This document shows, one piece after another, positions 51,757 to 59,888 of a DNA stretch of 64,000 nucleotides (within the stretch, counting starts at the first letter, position 1; each line of letters starts with the position of its first letter). The DNA is from WHSM01 sp036375165. Lineage in GTDB: Bacteria; Actinomycetota; Actinomycetes; Mycobacteriales; Micromonosporaceae. The stretch lies in contig DASUSI010000024.1 of the NCBI GenBank assembly GCA_036375165.1, forward strand, positions 1-64,000, read 5' to 3'. Made by a program: the position numbers and the translations under genes. A model generated the notes under the pieces. The model saw nothing but the letters and a program-made list of their open reading frames with translations. It was not told where the DNA came from and did not search any database.

Positions 51757-52992
51757 GTGGCGCCAGTCGCCAACGCACCCGCAGACTCCCGCGTCGTCGT
51801 CACCGGACTGGGCCCGGTCACCAGCATCGGCATTGGTGCCGACGACTTCGCCGCCGGGCTGTCCGCCGGGGCCAGTGGCGTGTCACCGATCTCGATGTTC
51901 GACACCTCGGGGTTCGCCTACGCGAACGGATGCGAGGTACGGGGTTTCCAGCCGTCCTTCGAGCGACTGGACACCAGCCGGCTCGGCCGCGCCTCACAGT
52001 TCTCGGTGACGGCCGCCGGGCTGGCGCTGCGTGACGCCGGGGTGGACCCCGGCGAGCTGGCCGGCCGGCGCGGAGTGGTGTCGGTAGGCACCACGGACGG
52101 CGAGTCCCAGGACCTCGACCAGCTCACCGAAATGTCGGTCCGAAAAGGACCCGACCATTTGCCGGCCCGGGTGCTCTCGCGGGTCCCGGCGAGCTGGTTG
52201 TCCATGTGGATCGCGCAGGAGTACCGGTTGGGGTCGGTCGAGGCGGTCACCCTGCCCACCGCCTGCGCAGCCGGCAACTACGCCATCGGGTACGCGTACG
52301 ACGTGCTGCGGCTCGGCGAAGCCGACTTCGCGCTCTGCGGCGGGGCGGACGCGATGTGTCGCAAGACCTTCGCGGGCTTCTACCGGCTCGGCACCATCGC
52401 ACCCGAGGTGTGCCAGCCGTTCGACGCCGACCGCAGGGGCATCCTGACCGGTGAGGGCGCCGGGATGCTGTTCCTGGAGACATTGGACAGCGCCCAGCGA
52501 CGCGGTGCCCACGTCTACGCCGAGATCCTCGGGTACGGCATGACCTGCGACGCCAACCACCCGGTGGCCCCGGACCGGGCCAGCATCGCGGCGTGCATAC
52601 GCCGGGCACACCACAACGCCGGAGTGGCCCCGGAGGAGATCGACCTGATCTCCGCCCACGGCACCGGCACCAAGGCCAACGACGTCACCGAGGCGCACGC
52701 GATCCGGGAAGTGTTCGGGGAGGCCGCGCCACCCACCGTGTCGATCAAGTCGATGATCGGGCACACCATGGGTGCTGCCAGCGCACTCGCGGCGATCGGC
52801 TGCTCCCTGGCGATCGACCGGGGCTTCATCCCGCCCACCATCAACCACAAGAACACCGACCCCGATGTGGCGCTGGACTGCGTACCCAACCAGGCACGTC
52901 CAGCCGAACTGCGGATCGTGCAGAACAACGCGTTCGCCTTCGGCGGCAACAACGCGATCCTGATTCTGGCCAAACCGGACGGGGTGCGATGA
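51757..52992 (+). CDS. Beta-ketoacyl-ACP synthase (KS alpha, catalytically complete)
   Basis: A 411-residue FabF/KS-alpha enzyme. Catalytic Cys170 (PTACAAGNYAIG), His301 (AHGTGTKAND) and His336 (MIGHTMGAAS) are present, as is the C-terminal NNAFAFGGNN. It would carry out decarboxylative condensation on the ACP. GTG start four bases after the ACP stop; its end overlaps the KS-CLF fusion gene by ATGA. Probable CLF partner: the divergent protein ending at 50226. Confidence 0.9.
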   Translation: MAPVANAPADSRVVVTGLGPVTSIGIGADDFAAGLSAGASGVSPISMFDTSGFAYANGCEVRGFQPSFERLDTSRLGRASQFSVTAAGLALRDAGVDPGELAGRRGVVSVGTTDGESQDLDQLTEMSVRKGPDHLPARVLSRVPASWLSMWIAQEYRLGSVEAVTLPTACAAGNYAIGYAYDVLRLGEADFALCGGADAMCRKTFAGFYRLGTIAPEVCQPFDADRRGILTGEGAGMLFLETLDSAQRRGAHVYAEILGYGMTCDANHPVAPDRASIAACIRRAHHNAGVAPEEIDLISAHGTGTKANDVTEAHAIREVFGEAAPPTVSIKSMIGHTMGAASALAAIGCSLAIDRGFIPPTINHKNTDPDVALDCVPNQARPAELRIVQNNAFAFGGNNAILILAKPDGVR

Positions 52993-55190
52993 CCTGGGCC
53001 ATCACGGGGGCGGGGCTGGTCAGCAGCCTCGGAGGCAACGTCGCCAGCTCGTTCGAGGCGTACCTCGCGGGCCAGACCAGCGTGCATCCGCTCCGGGCGT
53101 TCGACTCCTCCAAGTACCGGGTCCGGGTCGCGTACGAAATGGACGACCGACCCGACGGCACCACCGACGTCCCGGGTCGGGCCGGCCGCTGGCTGGTCGG
53201 GTCGGTACGCCAGGCCCTCACCCAGGCGGGACTGGGCGAGCGGACGGACCGCGCCGGACTCAGGATCCCGGTGCTGGTCGGCACCGGTCTCGCGGAGCAG
53301 CGTTCGCTGGAACTCTGGCAGACCGCCGGAGCCGACATCGGCCTGGACGACCTGCACTTCGCTGGCGTGGTGGCACGGGAGACCGGGCTCAGGCACACCG
53401 TCACGATCGTCAACGCGTGCGCCGCCGGCCTGTACGCGCTGGCTGTCGCCACCGACCTGCTGTCCCTCGGCGAGGCGGACGCGGTGGTGGTGGCCGGCAC
53501 CGAAGCGCTCAGCGAGACCATGTTCGGCCTGCTGGACCGGGTGAACATGCGACCGCCCTCGGAGGTGCGCCCGTTTGACGCGGACCGCCTGGGCGTGATC
53601 ATGGGCGAGGGTGCCGCGGCCGTGGTGGTCGAGCCGGTGGACCGGGTACAGAACCGGGGTGCCGCTGCCCTGGCGATGCTGCGGGGGGTCGGCACGAGTT
53701 GCGACGCGCACCACGTGACCGCGCCGCTGCGCGAGGGTGTCAGTCGGGCGTTCCAGGACGCACACCGGCGAGCCGGGGTGGGCCCGGACCAGATCGACCT
53801 GGTGATGGCGCACGGCACCGGGACCCTGCTGAACGACCTCACCGAGGCCCAGGTGCTGGGTGACGTGTTCGGTGACGTGTCGCGGCGGCCCCTGGTCACC
53901 GCGCTGAAATCGCTGATCGGGCACACCTCCGGACCCTCTGGACTGATGAGCCTGGTCACCGCGATCGAGGCGCTGCACAGCGGGCGGGTGCCGCCCACCC
54001 GCAACCACGCCACCCCGATCGACGAGATCCGCGACTTCCAGGTGGTCACCGGGGAGGCGTACCAGGGGTCGCTGCGTACCGCGCAGGTCAACGCCTTCGG
54101 GTTCGGGGGTGTCAACGCGGTGTCGGTGCTGGACCGGGCGGACCGCGCCGTCCCGGCAGACCAGACCATCCCGGCAGACCAGACCATCCCGGCGGACCGG
54201 GCCGTCGCGGTCACCGGAGTCGGCACCGAGATCCCCGGAGTGGCGTCGCTGGCCGACCTGCTGGCACTCGCCGAGACCGGTGCGCCGTTGCCGGCCCGCG
54301 AATTCGACCCCGCGGCGGTGCTGGGACGGCGGGGCCTGCGGTACAAGGACCGCGCCACGCTGCTGGGCCTGTGCGCCGCCAAGCGGGCGCTGGACGCCGC
54401 CGGCCGGTCCGAACTGCCCGAGGAGGCCGACGAGTCCTTCGGCATCGTGGTCGCCACCGAACTGGCGCTCGCCGACACGGTGTGCCGGGTGGTGGCGACC
54501 ATTCACTCCGGGGGTGTCCCGGAGACCAGCCCGATGGACCTGCCCAATGCCTCGGGCAACGCGGCAGCGGCACACATCGGGATCTGGTTCAGGCTGGCAG
54601 GACTCGCCCTCACCCTCTCCTCCGGACCCACGTCCGGGGTTGACGCGCTCTACCACGCCGCCACCGCGATCCGGGCCGGCCGTGCCGACCGGATGCTGGT
54701 GATCGGCGTGGAACCCGGCGAGGAGGTGGCGCTGCGGCTGCTGCGGGACACCGCCCGCCGGCACGGCGAGGACCCGGACTCAGTGCGGGCCTTCGACGGA
54801 GCCGGCGCGGTGATCCTGGAGGCGGCGGACCTGGCGCGGTCACGCGGCGTCACGCCGCTCGGCTACGTCGGCGACTACGCCCGCCACACCTGGCTGGATG
54901 ACGCTCCGGCCACCGACGGACTGTGGGCGCTGCCCTGCCTGGGACACAGCGGGGCGGAGCGGGAAGCCGACGCCGCCGTACGACTCCGGGACCTGAAGCC
55001 GGACCACGTACTCAGGCTCAGTCCGAGCCTCGGTGAGGCGTCGGCGGCGTACGGCGTGTTGCAGTACGCCGCCGCCGCGACCCGGATGGCCGCCGGTGGC
55101 CCGGACGCGGTGGTCAGCGCGGGCGGCTGCTGGCGCGGCGATTACGCGAGTCTCGGCCTGCGGCGCGACCCGTCGGAGGTACCCGCGTGA
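52989..55190 (+). CDS. Fused KS-CLF didomain protein
   Basis: A 733-residue protein with two ketosynthase folds. The first (about residues 1-380) is complete: Cys144 (NACAAGLYALA), His275 (AHGTGTLLND), His312 (LIGHTSGPSG), ending with VNAFGFGGVN. A short linker with repeated PADQTI units (about 383-406) follows. The second fold (about 407-733) has Pro547 at the Cys position (LSSGPTSGVDALYHAA) and no HGTGT, so it is CLF-like. A KS and CLF in one chain is unusual; they are normally separate subunits. ATGA overlap upstream, GTGA overlap downstream. Confidence 0.88.
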   Translation: MTWAITGAGLVSSLGGNVASSFEAYLAGQTSVHPLRAFDSSKYRVRVAYEMDDRPDGTTDVPGRAGRWLVGSVRQALTQAGLGERTDRAGLRIPVLVGTGLAEQRSLELWQTAGADIGLDDLHFAGVVARETGLRHTVTIVNACAAGLYALAVATDLLSLGEADAVVVAGTEALSETMFGLLDRVNMRPPSEVRPFDADRLGVIMGEGAAAVVVEPVDRVQNRGAAALAMLRGVGTSCDAHHVTAPLREGVSRAFQDAHRRAGVGPDQIDLVMAHGTGTLLNDLTEAQVLGDVFGDVSRRPLVTALKSLIGHTSGPSGLMSLVTAIEALHSGRVPPTRNHATPIDEIRDFQVVTGEAYQGSLRTAQVNAFGFGGVNAVSVLDRADRAVPADQTIPADQTIPADRAVAVTGVGTEIPGVASLADLLALAETGAPLPAREFDPAAVLGRRGLRYKDRATLLGLCAAKRALDAAGRSELPEEADESFGIVVATELALADTVCRVVATIHSGGVPETSPMDLPNASGNAAAAHIGIWFRLAGLALTLSSGPTSGVDALYHAATAIRAGRADRMLVIGVEPGEEVALRLLRDTARRHGEDPDSVRAFDGAGAVILEAADLARSRGVTPLGYVGDYARHTWLDDAPATDGLWALPCLGHSGAEREADAAVRLRDLKPDHVLRLSPSLGEASAAYGVLQYAAAATRMAAGGPDAVVSAGGCWRGDYASLGLRRDPSEVPA
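54134..54205 (+). repeat. 18-bp tandem repeat in the KS-CLF linker
   Basis: Two exact units (54152-54169, 54170-54187; CCCGGCAGACCAGACCAT) with degenerate units on both sides. They encode PADQTI and set the linker length. Confidence 0.8.
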
Positions 55191-55984
55191 CCGGTGGCGT
55201 GACCGTGGACGTACGGCCGGCGCAGGACTCCCCCGCGATCCGGATGGCGCTACTGCACGGGCTGGGATCCAGCGTCACGGTGTGGGACCCGTTGCGTTCG
55301 GCGCTGCCGTCCGATGTGGAGAGCTGGGCGTTCGCCTTTCCGTGGGACTCCGGCCAAGGGCCCGGATGGGCCATGGAACCGGACACCCGGGTCTGGCTGG
55401 AACACGCCTGGGCGGCGGCGCCCGGACGGCCGGACATCGTGGTGGCGCACTCGTTCGGGGCAAACGTCCTGCTCGACTGGGTGAGCAGGCAGGGCACCGC
55501 CGGCTGCCGGGGCGTGGTGCTGATGTCCCCGTTCTATCGGCCGGACCCGGACATGTTCGACTGGGCCGCGATCAAGCACTATCTGAACGACTTCGAGGAC
55601 CTGGTACGCGCTGGAATCCTGGCGCGCCTGAACGGTTCCCGCCCGGCGACCGACGTGCTCGAGGCGATGGTGTCGAAGGTTAGGGACCGGATCGGACCGT
55701 ACGGGTGGATGCGGTTCTTCGACCTGTACACCCGTACCCCGCTGCTGGATCTGTCCGCGGTGGACGTGCCGTGCCTGGTACTCGGCGGCGGCCATGACAC
55801 CGCCGCGTACCCGCACGACGTGCGCGGCCTGGCCGACGCGCTGCCCGACGCCGTGGCGCACATCCTGCCCGACTCCGGGCACTTCTCGATGATCGACAAC
55901 ACCGCACGGGTGGCCGACTTGCTGCGGGGATTCCTGCACCGGCTCGGTGATCCCACCGCAGCGGCGAAGGGAGCAGTCATATGA
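55187..55984 (+). CDS. Alpha/beta hydrolase of the polyketide locus
   Basis: A 265-residue alpha/beta hydrolase. Oxyanion region LLHGLGSSVTVW, nucleophile Ser89 (AHSFGAN), probable Asp204 (GGHDTAAYP) and His232 (DSGHFSMID) form a complete triad. In this setting it may release the chain, edit the ACP or close a ring. GTG start overlaps the KS-CLF stop and its end overlaps the hotdog gene (ATGA), so it is part of the coupled operon. Confidence 0.87.
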   Translation: MTGGVTVDVRPAQDSPAIRMALLHGLGSSVTVWDPLRSALPSDVESWAFAFPWDSGQGPGWAMEPDTRVWLEHAWAAAPGRPDIVVAHSFGANVLLDWVSRQGTAGCRGVVLMSPFYRPDPDMFDWAAIKHYLNDFEDLVRAGILARLNGSRPATDVLEAMVSKVRDRIGPYGWMRFFDLYTRTPLLDLSAVDVPCLVLGGGHDTAAYPHDVRGLADALPDAVAHILPDSGHFSMIDNTARVADLLRGFLHRLGDPTAAAKGAVI

Positions 55985-56919
55985 CCACCACGATGCCGGT
56001 GCGCGAGCGCTCGCTCGTGCTCGGCCGGCCCCGGTTCGAGGGTTCCAACATCTGCACCTGGATCGGGTTCAAGCACGTCATGTACCTGATCGAGGAGGCA
56101 GTGCTGGACCATTTGCGGCAGAGCGGCCTGGTGCCGCGCCAGCTCTACGAGGAGTACGGGCTGGGCGTGGACATCGTGGACAGCGACGCCCGGATCCTGA
56201 CCGCGCTGCACATGGACGACGAGGTTCGGACCGAGGTGCTGACCCGCCCGCCGGACGAGACCGGGGCGCTGGTGTTCCGCACCGAGACGTACGTGGACCG
56301 CAACGGCGAGCCGGTCAAGGCCGCCACCGCCACGGTCACGGTGGTGCTGCGCCGGACCGGGGACGGCGAGCCGACACCGGCCGACCTCACGCCGTACTCT
56401 GTGGACCAGATCGTCCGGTCCGGCGGGGTGGACGCCGACGACATCGGTTCCATCGTGGACGGGGCGAACGCCATCGTGTGGCGTTGGCACGTGCCGTACT
56501 TCTACTGCCACTTCTCCGAACGGATGCAGCACTCGGGCTACCTGAGGCTGATGGAGGAAGTGGTCGACATCTTCCTGGCCGAGCGCGGAATCTCGATCCG
56601 GACCATGGTCGACGGGCAGCGGTGGATCCCGGTGGTCCCCCGGGCCAGGGTGGAGATCCTGCGCGAGGCGCTGATGGAGGAGGAGATCCACACCGTGTTC
56701 ACGGTGGAGGAGGTCTTCAAGGATCTGCTCTACACGGCGCGGATGGACTGTTACGTGCCGCGCGACGGTCGCCTGGTCCACACCGCCACCGGACGGATCA
56801 CGCACGGGTACGCGGTGATTCTCGACCGTCGCGACTGGAAGCACGTCCCGTTCGACGGGAAGACCCTGGCCGCGTTGCGCGGCGACAGCACTGTGGCCGA
56901 GAGGATGGGCAGGTCATGA
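55981..56919 (+). CDS. Double-hotdog-like protein (thioesterase or dehydratase type)
   Basis: A 312-residue protein that reads as two hotdog folds. NICTWIGFKHVMYLIEEAVLDHLR has the helix of hotdog acyl-ACP enzymes, followed by RTEVLTRPPDETGALVFRTETYVDRNGE. A second half begins at WRWHVPYFYCHFSERMQHSGYLRLMEEVVDIFLAERG. The His in FYCHFSERM and the Glu-rich helix could be catalytic. A dehydratase or thioesterase acting on ACP-bound intermediates is likely; family not certain. Confidence 0.7.
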   Translation: MTTTMPVRERSLVLGRPRFEGSNICTWIGFKHVMYLIEEAVLDHLRQSGLVPRQLYEEYGLGVDIVDSDARILTALHMDDEVRTEVLTRPPDETGALVFRTETYVDRNGEPVKAATATVTVVLRRTGDGEPTPADLTPYSVDQIVRSGGVDADDIGSIVDGANAIVWRWHVPYFYCHFSERMQHSGYLRLMEEVVDIFLAERGISIRTMVDGQRWIPVVPRARVEILREALMEEEIHTVFTVEEVFKDLLYTARMDCYVPRDGRLVHTATGRITHGYAVILDRRDWKHVPFDGKTLAALRGDSTVAERMGRS

Positions 56920-57320
56920 GCGATAACCCGCTGAATCTGGAGGCGGCCAAGCTCGCCATCGAACTCTTCCACAGCGGCAAGGTCGGGCTGATGCGCCACA
57001 TGCTCGCCGACGATGTGGTGTGGAAGGTGCCGAAGAAGACCCCGCTGGCCGCCGACATCGTCGGCATCGACGCGGTGTTGGATTTCTTCCGGCGAGTACA
57101 GGACGAGACCGATGGCACGTTCAGTGCCGAGGTCACGGAGATCGCGGCGAATGAGCGTGCCGTGTTCTGCGTGATGCACGTACGCGCAAAGCGCAACGGC
57201 AAAACACTCGACCAGAAGGTCGTCAACGTCTGGAAGCTCCGCCCGTCGGACAACAAGGTGTACGAACGGGAGCTGTTCATGGAGGACCAGCCAGCCTCAG
57301 ACGAATTCTGGGCGTACTAA
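56916..57320 (+). CDS. SnoaL/NTF2-like protein 1
   Basis: A 134-residue cone-shaped NTF2-fold protein: AAKLAIELFHSGKVGLMRHMLADDVVWKVP, GIDAVLDFFRRVQDETDGTF, and a C-terminal strand ending DEFWAY. Members act as cyclases, isomerases or dehydratases in polyketide pathways. The ATG overlaps the hotdog gene stop. Similar in layout to the protein at 57398. Confidence 0.82.
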   Translation: MSDNPLNLEAAKLAIELFHSGKVGLMRHMLADDVVWKVPKKTPLAADIVGIDAVLDFFRRVQDETDGTFSAEVTEIAANERAVFCVMHVRAKRNGKTLDQKVVNVWKLRPSDNKVYERELFMEDQPASDEFWAY

Positions 57321-57322
57321 AT

Positions 57323-57350
57323 GGACCGTCCATATCGGACTATACGGTCC
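57323..57350. promoter_or_regulatory. Inverted repeat between the two SnoaL-like genes
   Basis: GGACCGT (57323-57329) and ACGGTCC (57344-57350), 14-base spacer. It sits in the only gap over 70 bases in this operon and could be an internal operator or weak attenuator. Confidence 0.4.
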
Positions 57351-57397
57351 GGTTTGGCGAAAATCCGCATCGACACCACAACGGGAAGGGGAACACC

Positions 57398-57829
57398 GTG
57401 ACCACCAGCACCGTGGCTCTGAAGAGCATGGCCGATCACCCGATGGTCAGGCTGCTGAAAATCGGCCACTTCCGCTACTACAGCCACCACCTGGAGCGGC
57501 TGCGGGAGGGCCTCGACGAGAACATCGAGTGGTACACGCCGGGCAACCACCCGCTGTCCGGCAAGATCGTCGGCATTGACGCCGTCCTGGAGTGGTGCCG
57601 CAAGAGTGACGAGGTGACCGACGGCACCTTCCGCGCGGACACCCACAACATCCTGGCCGACGAGGACACCGCCGTGGTGGTCGCCACCTGGCGCGGCGAG
57701 CGCAAGGGCCTGGTCCTGGAGATGCCGGGGGTTCAGGTGTTCAAGTTCAACCCGGAGAACTTGAAGGTCACGGAGTCCCGGATCTGGGTGTACGACGACG
57801 AGTTCGTCAACAAGTTCTGGTCAGCCTGA
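57398..57829 (+). CDS. SnoaL/NTF2-like protein 2
   Basis: A 143-residue NTF2-fold protein, paralogous to 56916: RLREGLDENIEWYTPGNHPLSGKIVGIDAVLEW and VTDGTFRADTHNILADEDTA keep the same order, and both end in FW-x-Y/SA. GTG start after GGGAAGGGG. Two such proteins may form a heterodimer or act on successive intermediates. Confidence 0.82.
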   Translation: MTTSTVALKSMADHPMVRLLKIGHFRYYSHHLERLREGLDENIEWYTPGNHPLSGKIVGIDAVLEWCRKSDEVTDGTFRADTHNILADEDTAVVVATWRGERKGLVLEMPGVQVFKFNPENLKVTESRIWVYDDEFVNKFWSA

Positions 57830-57854
57830 TCCACCCCTCTGGAGGCGGTGAGCC

Positions 57855-58130
57855 ATGATCGTGCGTCTACCGGCATCGCTGAGCAAGAACGGCAAGCCAG
57901 GGATGATCGATGTGGAGGTGACCGCGGGGGCCACCCTCCGCGCGGTACTGGACGAGGTCGAGAAGCGCATCCCCGGTGCGACGGCCAAGCTGCTTGACGC
58001 CGACGGCAAGCCGCACCGCTTCGTCAACATGTACGTCAACGGTGACGACATCCGCTTCAGCGCCGGGGTCGACACCCCGGTGGCGGAGCGGGACGAAGTC
58101 CTGATCCTGCCGGCGATCAGCGGCGGCTGA
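57855..58130 (+). CDS. MoaD/ThiS-type sulfur-carrier protein
   Basis: A 91-residue beta-grasp protein. MIVRLPASL, then GATLRAVLDEVEKRIPG and VNMYVNGDDIRF, and it ends LPAISGG. The exposed C-terminal Gly-Gly is the site at which MoeB/ThiF-type enzymes form an acyl-adenylate and then a thiocarboxylate. No E1-like or cysteine desulfurase gene is visible, so housekeeping enzymes may serve. It lies 25 bases after the SnoaL gene and two bases before the FAD oxidoreductase gene, which links it to the pathway. Confidence 0.88.
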   Translation: MIVRLPASLSKNGKPGMIDVEVTAGATLRAVLDEVEKRIPGATAKLLDADGKPHRFVNMYVNGDDIRFSAGVDTPVAERDEVLILPAISGG

Positions 58131-58131
58131 C

Positions 58132-59397
58132 GTGACCGGGTTCAGCCCCGCCATGCGTGACCCCGACTACGACGTCGTCGTGGTCGGGGCACGAGTGGCG
58201 GGGGCGCCGACCGCGATGTTGCTGGCCCGCCAGGGGTACCGGGTGCTGCTTTTGGACCGGATGCGGTTCCCCAGCGACATGATGTCCTCGCACTTCATCC
58301 ACGCGTTCGGGATCGCCCGGCTGGCCCGCTGGGGCCTGCTGGACCGGCTGCTCGCCACCGGCTGCCCGCCGGTCGACCTGCTCGCGTCCGACTGGGGCGA
58401 CATCAAGCTGACCGGCACCCCACCGGCGTACGAGGGAATCAACTTCGGGGTGTGCCCCCGGCGGATCGTGCTCGACCAGTTGTTGATCGACGCGGCTGTC
58501 GAGGCGGGCGTGGAGTTCGAAGAGGCGACCGGCGTGGTCGGGCTGAACTTCGCCGCGGACGGCCGGGTGACCGGGGTGAGGGCCCGGCGCAGCGGGGGGC
58601 AACCGGTCGACATCAGTGCCCGGTACGTGGTGGGCGCGGACGGAATGCGCTCCTATGTGGCCCGTACCGTGGGGGCGGCCGAGTACAACACGGTCCCGTC
58701 CCTGACCACGACGTTCCTGACGTACTTCGAGAACCTGCCGATGGACCGGCTGCTGATCCACTGGCGGCCCGGCCGGTGCGTACCGGCGATCCCGACCAAC
58801 GACGGGCTGACCGTGGTACTGGTCGGCTGGTCGCACAACGAGTGGCAGACCTACCGCAGCGATGTCGAGTTCCACTACTTCGACACCATCTACAAGAACG
58901 CCTCACCCGAGTTCGTCGAACGGATCCGCGATGCCCGCCGGGCGGAGCGTTTCGTCGGCACACACCACTCGCCCAACTTCTTCCGCAAGCCGTACGGTCC
59001 CGGCTGGGTGCTGGTGGGCGACGCCGGCTACCACAAGGACCCGGTGACCGCGCTGGGGATCGCCGACGCGTTCCGGGACGTGGAGTTGGCCGCCGACGCG
59101 CTGCACCAGACGATGTCGGGCGAGAAGCCGGCCGAAGCGGCGTTCGGCTACTACGAACGGCGCCGCAACGAGCTGGCCGAGCCGCTGTACTGGTACACCA
59201 TCGACCAGGCGAAGTACGAGCCGCTCGACCGGATGACGACGCTGGTACTCACCGCGCTCAAGGACGACGAGGAAGCCCGGAACCGGTTCTTCGGCGTGCT
59301 CGCGGGCAGCGTCCACCCGGAGGAGTTCTCCTCGCTGCACAACGTGGCCAGCATCCTGATCAAGGCCGGTCTCCTCCAAGAACGCGACTACTCCTGA
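58132..59397 (+). CDS. FAD-dependent oxidoreductase (geranylgeranyl-reductase/monooxygenase-like)
   Basis: A 421-residue flavoprotein of the PHBH/GGR group. It has the dinucleotide motif VVVVGARVAGAPTAMLLARQG, the second FAD motif GWVLVGDAGYHKDPVTALGI, and VVGADGMRSYVAR between. It could hydroxylate or reduce the chain. The GTG lies one base after the sulfur-carrier stop. It is the last gene before the repeat copy D, after which the locus is interrupted. Confidence 0.87.
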   Translation: MTGFSPAMRDPDYDVVVVGARVAGAPTAMLLARQGYRVLLLDRMRFPSDMMSSHFIHAFGIARLARWGLLDRLLATGCPPVDLLASDWGDIKLTGTPPAYEGINFGVCPRRIVLDQLLIDAAVEAGVEFEEATGVVGLNFAADGRVTGVRARRSGGQPVDISARYVVGADGMRSYVARTVGAAEYNTVPSLTTTFLTYFENLPMDRLLIHWRPGRCVPAIPTNDGLTVVLVGWSHNEWQTYRSDVEFHYFDTIYKNASPEFVERIRDARRAERFVGTHHSPNFFRKPYGPGWVLVGDAGYHKDPVTALGIADAFRDVELAADALHQTMSGEKPAEAAFGYYERRRNELAEPLYWYTIDQAKYEPLDRMTTLVLTALKDDEEARNRFFGVLAGSVHPEEFSSLHNVASILIKAGLLQERDYS

Positions 59398-59432
59398 CCC
59401 ACCCCGCGCCCCCACCCACCCCCTTCTTTCCA

Positions 59433-59492
59433 CGGTTTATCGATATCTCGTTGCTAAGAGGCCGCCGTAAACAACGAAAAGTCCACAAACCA
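59433..59492 (+). repeat. 60-bp palindromic intergenic repeat, copy D
   Basis: Starts CGGTTTATCGATATCTCG, continues TTGCTAAGAGGCCGCCGTAA and ends CAACGAAAAGTCCACAAACC plus A. A C-rich tract (59400-59430) precedes it. It lies 36 bases after the FAD oxidoreductase stop, inside the polyketide locus. Confidence 0.85.
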
Positions 59493-59521
59493 TGGAGCCC
59501 ACAGAGGACTGGCAGGCTTGT

Positions 59522-59546
59522 ACTCTACCTAGCCCCTAGCTAGAGT
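59522..59546. promoter_or_regulatory. Candidate PadR operator
   Basis: ACTCTA (59522-59527) and TAGAGT (59541-59546) form an inverted repeat; a CTAG occurs twice between. It ends seven bases before the PadR start codon, so autorepression is likely. Confidence 0.5.
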
Positions 59547-59552
59547 TAGCGT

Positions 59553-59888
59553 ATGGCTCCGAGGATGACCATTCCTACTCAGTTGGTGCTGCGGGCGCTG
59601 CTGGAGCATCCGACCCGGGAGATGTACGGGCTGGAGATCTGCCAGGCGGCCGGGTTGGCGTCCGGCACCATCCACCCGATCCTCGCCCGGCTTGAGGGGT
59701 TGGGCTGGCTGGAATCGCGCTGGGAAGACATCGACCCGGTGAAGGAGGGTCGGCCGAAGCGGCGGTACTACCGGCTCAGCCGGGACGGGGCCGAACGGGC
59801 CCGGTACGCGCTGGCGAACGCCCGCACGTCCATCAACCGCCTGCCAGGGTTCCGGCCCGGCCTCGCCCCCAACGGCGGTGCCGCATGA
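59553..59888 (+). CDS. PadR-family regulator
   Basis: A 111-residue winged helix: TQLVLRALLEHPTREMYGLEI, ASGTIHPILARLEGLGWLES and GRPKRRYYRLSRDGAERAR. It lacks a ribosome binding site within a few bases of the start and may be leaderless. Its stop overlaps the repeat-protein gene (ATGA), so it probably controls that two-gene unit and not the polyketide genes. Confidence 0.87.
   Translation: MAPRMTIPTQLVLRALLEHPTREMYGLEICQAAGLASGTIHPILARLEGLGWLESRWEDIDPVKEGRPKRRYYRLSRDGAERARYALANARTSINRLPGFRPGLAPNGGAA

Noticed and set aside
52515..54764. 749-residue minus-strand frame opposite the KS genes
   Set aside because: Low-complexity shadow frame; both KS domains read on the plus strand.
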